Shown one piece after another: positions 6,248-10,479 of a stretch of DNA of 13,100 nt. Position numbers and translations under genes: made by a program. Every line of letters begins with the position of its first letter. Positions within the stretch are counted from its first letter, which is position 1. Source of the stretch: an uncultured Alphaproteobacteria bacterium (GTDB taxonomy: Bacteria > Pseudomonadota > Alphaproteobacteria > Caulobacterales > Parvularculaceae); the NCBI GenBank assembly GCA_937895955.1, contig CALAZI010000213.1:1-13100 (forward strand), in the 5' to 3' direction. The notes beneath the pieces are model-generated. The model was not told the DNA's origin, ran no database searches, and was given only the letters and a program-made list of their open reading frames with translations.

Positions 6248-6692
6248 GGACGGCCGCGCCGCGGTCGATGATCGCGCGAAGGGGCAGGAGATCACGCTCG
6301 ACGCCTGGCGCGACGGCGTTCGTCCTGAAGCCGGACGTTTTGAGCTCTCAATTCCGAATACGGAGGATGTTGAGGCGCTTGCCGCTGTTGTGAGCCGCTT
6401 TGATGCGGTCATTCTTGACTTTCCGACTTTTCAGGACGGGCGCGCCTATAGTCAGGCGAGAACGCTGCGAGAGCGTCTGGCGTTTAAGGGTGAAATCCGC
6501 GCGCGCGGCGACGTCCTTTGCGATCAGGCGCTGTTCATGATCCGCTGCGGTTTCGACGCGCTCGATATCGGCGATGGCGACATTGAAGGGTTCAGGCGCG
6601 CGCTCAACGCCTATTCGGCTGTTTACCAGCCCGCCGGCGACGACATGACGCCCATTCGAATGCGGCGGCTTCCTAACAGCGTTGCGGCCTGA
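6228..6692 (+). CDS. DUF934 protein of the sulfite-reduction operon, function unknown
   Basis: A 154-residue soluble protein of the DUF934 family, which recurs beside sulfite reductase in proteobacteria. The family core is clear: LDFPTFQDGRAYSQARTLRE (63-82), followed by KGEIRARGDVLCDQ (87-100) and MIRCGFDALDIGDGD (104-118). Residues 98 and 107 are cysteines. The start at 6228 is chosen because it has a strong AAGGAG 7 nt upstream and gives a family-length protein. The frame is open far upstream, but that part overlaps cysI and translates to low-complexity Arg/Ser/Ala-rich sequence. It overlaps cysI by 20 bp and ends 8 bp before cysH. The molecular role is not established; a helper of sulfite reductase or APS reductase is inferred from the constant neighbourhood. 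Confidence 0.92.
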   Translation: MARLRIKDGRAAVDDRAKGQEITLDAWRDGVRPEAGRFELSIPNTEDVEALAAVVSRFDAVILDFPTFQDGRAYSQARTLRERLAFKGEIRARGDVLCDQALFMIRCGFDALDIGDGDIEGFRRALNAYSAVYQPAGDDMTPIRMRRLPNSVAA

Positions 6693-6700
6693 TCGCGCCG

Positions 6701-7426
6701 ATGACCGCCGCCGTCCTGAAGCTTCCAGCCTTTGACGCGCCTTTATCGCTTGAAGAGCGCGCAGCGGCGCTTGATCGCGATGCGCAATCATTCAACGCGC
6801 AAGAATTGATCGCGGCGGCGATTGAAGAGTTTCGGGGCCGCATCGCGCTCGTTTCGTCTTTCGGCGCGGAATCGGCGGCGCTTCTTCATCTTGTCGCTTC
6901 TGTTGATCCGAAGACGCCGATTCTCTTTATCGACACGCAGAAGCATTTCGTTCAGACCAACGCCTATCGCGAGGAGCTGACGCGGCGGCTCCGGCTTGAA
7001 AACGTCAGGTCCGTTTATCCCGATGCGGATGCGACGGCGAAAATCGATCCGAAGGGCGATTTGTGGAAGCGTGACAATGACGCCTGCTGCGCGCTTCGAA
7101 AAGTGCGGCCTTTGAAAAAAGCGCTTGAAGGCTATGACGCATGGTTCACCGGGCGCAAGCGCATGCATGGCAATGCGCGCGCGCATCTGCCGCTCGTCGA
7201 GGCTGCGGCGCCGCATATCAAGATCAACCCGCTTGCCCGGTGGTCGGCCGAGGCGATCGCCGACTATATGAGGGCGCTGGATCTGCCGCCGCATCCGCTT
7301 GTCGAAAGCGGATTCTCATCGATCGGCTGCTGGCCGTGCACGGCGCCGACCGCGCCGGGCGATGATGCGCGCGCCGGCCGCTGGCGCGGTCTCGCCAAGA
7401 CCGAATGCGGCATACACCGCGCCTGA
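6701..7426 (+). CDS. cysH: Sulfonucleotide reductase CysH, probable [4Fe-4S] APS reductase
   Basis: A 241-residue cytoplasmic enzyme that reduces activated sulfate to sulfite. It has the PP-loop SSFGAESAALLH (52-63), the DTQKHF segment (79-84), GRKRMHGNARAHLP (151-164) and the C-terminal catalytic ECGIH (Cys236). Four further cysteines form the CC (129-130) and CxxC (210, 213) pattern that holds a [4Fe-4S] cluster. This pattern is characteristic of enzymes using APS directly, whereas the PAPS enzyme of E. coli lacks it. A few cluster-bearing enzymes also accept PAPS, so the substrate is likely rather than proven. The start at 6701 lies 8 bp after the DUF934 stop and has no visible Shine-Dalgarno, suggesting coupled translation. 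It is the last gene of the operon and meets the hydrolase gene tail-to-tail 5 bp later. Confidence 0.94.
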   Translation: MTAAVLKLPAFDAPLSLEERAAALDRDAQSFNAQELIAAAIEEFRGRIALVSSFGAESAALLHLVASVDPKTPILFIDTQKHFVQTNAYREELTRRLRLENVRSVYPDADATAKIDPKGDLWKRDNDACCALRKVRPLKKALEGYDAWFTGRKRMHGNARAHLPLVEAAAPHIKINPLARWSAEAIADYMRALDLPPHPLVESGFSSIGCWPCTAPTAPGDDARAGRWRGLAKTECGIHRA

Positions 7427-7431
7427 TCCGA

Positions 7432-8295
7432 TCAGTCGATGGCGTCGAGGAAGGAGGAGACGGCGCGCCAGGCGTCGTCTTCGGTCAGGGTCGGCGCATG
7501 GCCGACGCCGGCGACTTCGCAATAGGAAAAGCGGTCCTGCGCCGCGCGCATTTTCTCAATGATAGGCGGCGTTAAAAGATCGCTGATCGCGCCTCTGAGA
7601 ATGAGGGTCGGCGTTGACCGCATCGCGGCGAACGGCGCCCATAAATCGGGCGCGGGCCCCGCCTCGAGAAGCGCGCGGCCGATATTGGGATCATAAGCGA
7701 GCTTCCATGTTCCGTCGCGCTGCTGGTCGAAAGTGCGCCTTGCAAAGGTTTCCCAGAACGCCCCGTCTTTGCCCGGGAAGGCGACTTCATTGATGGCGCG
7801 GATCCGCGCGACCGCATCGCCAAGCGTCAAGACGCCGTCGCCGTCGCCGGGAGGGCGGGCCCCGACATACCCTGCGATTCGCGCGATGCCTTCCGGCGCC
7901 AATTCCGGGCCGACATCGTTGATGACGGCGCCGGCGACCCGTTCGGGGGCTTTTTCCGTCGTCAGCATCGTCACGATGCCGCCGAGCGACGTCCCGACGA
8001 AAATCGCTTTTTCAAGGCGAAGCTGGTCGAGCGCGCCCAGAATGTCGCCGACATAGGTTGTCGGGAAGTAATTGAGGTGATTGGAATCATAATCGGAGCG
8101 GCCGCGGCCTCTCAGTGAAATCGCGTAAACGTCGCGGCCCGTCTCGGCGGCGCGCAGGGCGAAATCCTCAAAGTCGCTCGCATTTCGGGTAAGTCCGGGG
8201 ATGCAGAGGACCGGCGTCTTGTCGCCGCCTTTGACGAGGCGGAGATTGAGCCGCAATTTGTCCTGGGTCAAAACGGACACGTCGCGATACGTCAC
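7432..8295 (-). CDS. Alpha/beta-fold hydrolase
   Basis: A 287-residue soluble hydrolase. The oxyanion region is CIPGLTRNASDF (31-42), the nucleophile elbow is GTSLGG (Ser103), and the probable acid and base are Asp239 (RGAISDLLTP) and His266 (GVGHAPTL), giving a complete Ser-Asp-His triad. A cap segment lies between about 130 and 215. The substrate cannot be told; esterases, lactonases and C-C bond hydrolases share this pattern. The gene uses a GTG start (8295-8293): GGAGG on the minus strand (8309-8305) lies 9 nt away, while the nearer ATG at 8303 is out of frame, only one base from the GGAGG, and closes after three codons. It diverges from the TPR-oxygenase gene over 103 bp and converges on cysH with a 5-bp gap. 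There is no evident link to sulfur metabolism. Confidence 0.92.
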   Translation of the reverse strand: MTYRDVSVLTQDKLRLNLRLVKGGDKTPVLCIPGLTRNASDFEDFALRAAETGRDVYAISLRGRGRSDYDSNHLNYFPTTYVGDILGALDQLRLEKAIFVGTSLGGIVTMLTTEKAPERVAGAVINDVGPELAPEGIARIAGYVGARPPGDGDGVLTLGDAVARIRAINEVAFPGKDGAFWETFARRTFDQQRDGTWKLAYDPNIGRALLEAGPAPDLWAPFAAMRSTPTLILRGAISDLLTPPIIEKMRAAQDRFSYCEVAGVGHAPTLTEDDAWRAVSSFLDAID

Positions 8296-8309
8296 GGTCG
8301 CATTCCTCC
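8292..8309 (-). promoter_or_regulatory. Shine-Dalgarno with an overlapping three-codon ORF before the hydrolase GTG start
   Basis: On the minus strand GGAGG (8309-8305) is followed by ATG CGA CCG TGA (8303-8292), whose stop overlaps the GTG start of the hydrolase (GTGA). The 9-nt spacing favours GTG as the used start. The tiny ORF may be accidental. Confidence 0.4.
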
Positions 8310-8398
8310 GTAAACGCCGGGGCTTTCCGGCTGCGGGACGAGCACCTTAGACTAGACCGGATGACGGGCAAGAAATTTAGGCAAGAAGGTTAGACTGC
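8296..8398. promoter_or_regulatory. Short divergent promoter region between hydrolase and TPR-oxygenase genes
   Basis: This 103-bp gap must contain the start signals of both divergent genes. It holds a 5-bp hairpin, GCCGG (8316-8320) with CCGGC (8327-8331), and two copies of TTAGACT at 8347-8353 and 8390-8396, the second just before the oxygenase start. GAAGG (8385-8389) about 9 nt before the GTG at 8399 is the likely ribosome-binding site for the plus-strand gene. I could not pick convincing -35/-10 pairs. Confidence 0.4.
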
Positions 8399-9802
8399 GT
8401 GGCTTCCCTCAACGAGCTCAACAGCCAGGCGAATGAACTGAAACTCGCCGGTCGCTTCGATGAGGCGATCGCCGCCTTTCGCGCGATTGTCGATCAGGCG
8501 CCGGGCAATCCTGTCGTCATGCACAATCTCGCCGGCGCGCTCGGCGACGCCGGCCGCAACAGGGAAGCGATCGAATGGGCCAATCGCGCGATCAACGCCG
8601 GCATCAAGGCGCCGGAAACGCGGATCGTGCTCGGACGCGCTCTTGTCGCGGAAGAGCGTGTTGAAGAAGCGAAAAAAGCCTTTCGTGCAGCGATTGAAAT
8701 CCAGCCGACGAATTTTGAAGCGCAAAAAGATTACGCCCAGCTTGTCTGGATGACGACCGGCGATCTCGCCGCGGCGCTGACCGCTCTCAATCAGGCGATC
8801 GCCGTTGCGCCGCAATCGGTAGAGCTGCGCATGGTGCGCGCGCAAACGCTCGGCTATTGCGGCGATGCGCGCGGCGAATATGATGAAATGCTTGAAGCGC
8901 TGAAATTAAGCGGCGGCCATCCGCAAGTTGAAATGTCTGCGGCGAATGCGGCGGTCGCCTGCAACGAGTTCATCGCCGGTTTGCGCCATGCGCGCGCTGC
9001 GTTTGAAAAGTCGCCGCAGGATGCGCAGATTCGCCGTGTCCTTGTTCGCGCGTTGCTGGCGGTCGGCGAACCGGCTGAAGCGTTGCGCATCGTCAGCCGA
9101 CTGCGCGCCGAATTTCCGCTTGATCAGGGCTATATCGCGCTGCAGGCGACGTCCTGGCGCATGCTGGGCGATGATCGCTATTTTGAGATATACGATTTCG
9201 ACCGTTTCGTCGCCAGATTCCCGCTGTCGTGTCCGAAAGGGTGGAAATCGGCGGAGGCTTATGTCGACGATCTGATCGAAACGCTCGACCGACATCATCA
9301 ATACAAAACACATCCGTTCGGCCAGTCGGTTCGCCATGGCAGCCAGTTGCCGTCCTTAACGTCAATCGACGATCCCGTGTTAAGGGCGGTCGGCGAAGCG
9401 GTGCGCGGACCTGTCATGTCCTATATCGAACGTCTCGGCGTCGGACAGGATCCGTTGCGCATCCGCAATCGCGGCGGCTATCGGCTCTTCAGCATCTGGT
9501 CGATCCGCCTTTCATCAAGCGGCTATCACGTCAATCACGTTCATCCGCAGGGATGGCTTTCATCGGCCAGCCATTTGCGTTTTCCGGAGCCGAAAGACGC
9601 ATCGGACAAGAGCGGCTGGCTGACCTTCGGCGAGCCCGGGCTGCCGACGACGCCGACATTGGAAGCGGAGCATTTCGTCCGGCCGCAAAAAGGCGTAATG
9701 GCGGTTTTTCCAAGCTATATGTGGCACGGCACCGTGCCGTTTTCCGGCCCGACGACGCGCATGACGATCGCGGCGGATTCGCTTCCCGCCGCCGCTACTT
9801 GA
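8399..9802 (+). CDS. TPR protein with C-terminal putative 2OG-Fe(II) oxygenase domain
   Basis: A 467-residue protein without signal peptide. The first about 250 residues form tandem tetratricopeptide-like helical pairs, for example LKLAGRFDEAIAAFRAIVDQ (14-33), AGRNREAIEWANRAI (51-65) and EERVEEAKKAFRAAIEI (85-101). These normally bind other proteins. The C-terminal part (about 330-467) resembles the putative 2OG-Fe(II) oxygenase domain often found after TPRs: GYRLFSIWSIRL (360-371), a His-rich NHVHPQGWLSSA (379-390), then FPSYMWHGTVPF (437-448) and TTRMTIAAD (452-460). His380 or His382, His443 and Arg454 are the likely iron and 2-oxoglutarate contacts, though which residues complete the iron site is unclear. 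The start is GTG with a modest GAAGG upstream. The 3' end overlaps the next, opposite gene by 8 bp. It may hydroxylate a protein or amino-acid substrate; the target is unknown. Confidence 0.85.
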   Translation: MASLNELNSQANELKLAGRFDEAIAAFRAIVDQAPGNPVVMHNLAGALGDAGRNREAIEWANRAINAGIKAPETRIVLGRALVAEERVEEAKKAFRAAIEIQPTNFEAQKDYAQLVWMTTGDLAAALTALNQAIAVAPQSVELRMVRAQTLGYCGDARGEYDEMLEALKLSGGHPQVEMSAANAAVACNEFIAGLRHARAAFEKSPQDAQIRRVLVRALLAVGEPAEALRIVSRLRAEFPLDQGYIALQATSWRMLGDDRYFEIYDFDRFVARFPLSCPKGWKSAEAYVDDLIETLDRHHQYKTHPFGQSVRHGSQLPSLTSIDDPVLRAVGEAVRGPVMSYIERLGVGQDPLRIRNRGGYRLFSIWSIRLSSSGYHVNHVHPQGWLSSASHLRFPEPKDASDKSGWLTFGEPGLPTTPTLEAEHFVRPQKGVMAVFPSYMWHGTVPFSGPTTRMTIAADSLPAAAT

Positions 9803-10379
9803 TCCGTTCGGCCTTGAAGGCGTCTTTCGCCTTGCCGACCTTGATGAAATAGCTGCCCATCAGGCCTTTTTTGATGACGACCGGGAGGCCGGCCGCGTCG
9901 CGCGGAATGTACGGCGTCGACTTGTCGCCGCTCACCTGACGCCAGACCTGGCCGTTATCCAGTATGATGAAAATCTTGCCGCGATTGTTCTTGCCGACTT
10001 CGACAGCGACGCCGTCGACGCTTTTGACTTCATCGTCATCGTCGCGGGCAGCCGACCGCAGGTCATTCTCGCCGAAAGCCTCGCGTTCATATTCGTTGGA
10101 CGCCGTCTTTTCTTGATCCTGTGCGAACAGGCCGAAATCGTCTTTCGCCTGCTGCGCCGCCGCCTCGCGCGCGGCTTCGGCGCGGCCTGCGGCGAGCGTG
10201 ACGGCGCCTGGATGAGCGTCGCGCAACGCCGGCAGCGCCGCCTCGAAACATTTAAGGCGCGCCTTCGACCCTTTTACGGCCTGACAGGCGAGCACGCCGG
10301 CGACCGCCTCGTCTCCGGCTTCGGCGAATGCGGGCGAGAGGGAAAGGCCGGCGAGGGCGGCGAAAAGGGCGATACGCAT
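9795..10379 (-). CDS. Secreted protein of unknown function with an N-terminal two-cysteine motif
   Basis: A 194-residue protein with a clear Sec signal peptide (MRIALFAALAGLSLSPAFA, probable cleavage after residue 19), so it is probably periplasmic. Next comes ACQAVKGSKARLKCFEAA (31-48), whose Cys32 and Cys44 could form a disulfide. This C-x11-C pattern followed by an aromatic resembles the start of several small proteobacterial envelope proteins, including the VasI type linked to type VI secretion, but no such genes are here. An Ala/Gln/Arg-rich, probably helical stretch (62-80) and an acidic linker (DDDDE, 113-117) lead to a C-terminal beta-rich part with LDNGQVWRQ (140-148) and GLMGSYFIKVG (172-182). 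Upstream GGAG sits 8 nt from the ATG. It is separated from the TonB receptor gene by a terminator and overlaps the oxygenase gene tail-to-tail. The function is not recognised. Confidence 0.8.
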   Translation of the reverse strand: MRIALFAALAGLSLSPAFAEAGDEAVAGVLACQAVKGSKARLKCFEAALPALRDAHPGAVTLAAGRAEAAREAAAQQAKDDFGLFAQDQEKTASNEYEREAFGENDLRSAARDDDDEVKSVDGVAVEVGKNNRGKIFIILDNGQVWRQVSGDKSTPYIPRDAAGLPVVIKKGLMGSYFIKVGKAKDAFKAERIK

Positions 10380-10424
10380 GAGTCAGACTCCGAAAGGCGC
10401 CCGACCATAGGCTGAACAGGGGGC

Positions 10425-10454
10425 AAAAAAAAGCGGCGGGCCGAGGCCCGCCGC
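10425..10454 (-). terminator. Strong Rho-independent terminator of the TonB receptor gene
   Basis: Read on the minus strand, a perfect 9-bp GC stem, GCGGCGGGC and GCCCGCCGC (plus coordinates 10446-10454 and 10433-10441), with a CTCG tetraloop is followed by eight T residues (10432-10425). It lies about 25 bp after the receptor stop and about 45 bp before the start of the next minus-strand gene. That gene must have its own promoter in this short space or rely on read-through. Confidence 0.92.
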
Positions 10455-10479
10455 CAAGAGTTGAAGTCGCAGACGACGA

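Noticed and set aside
9229..9852. A 207-codon plus-strand open frame overlapping the oxygenase gene end
   Set aside because: It is in another frame of a well-supported gene, with Arg/Ser-rich translation and no motif.
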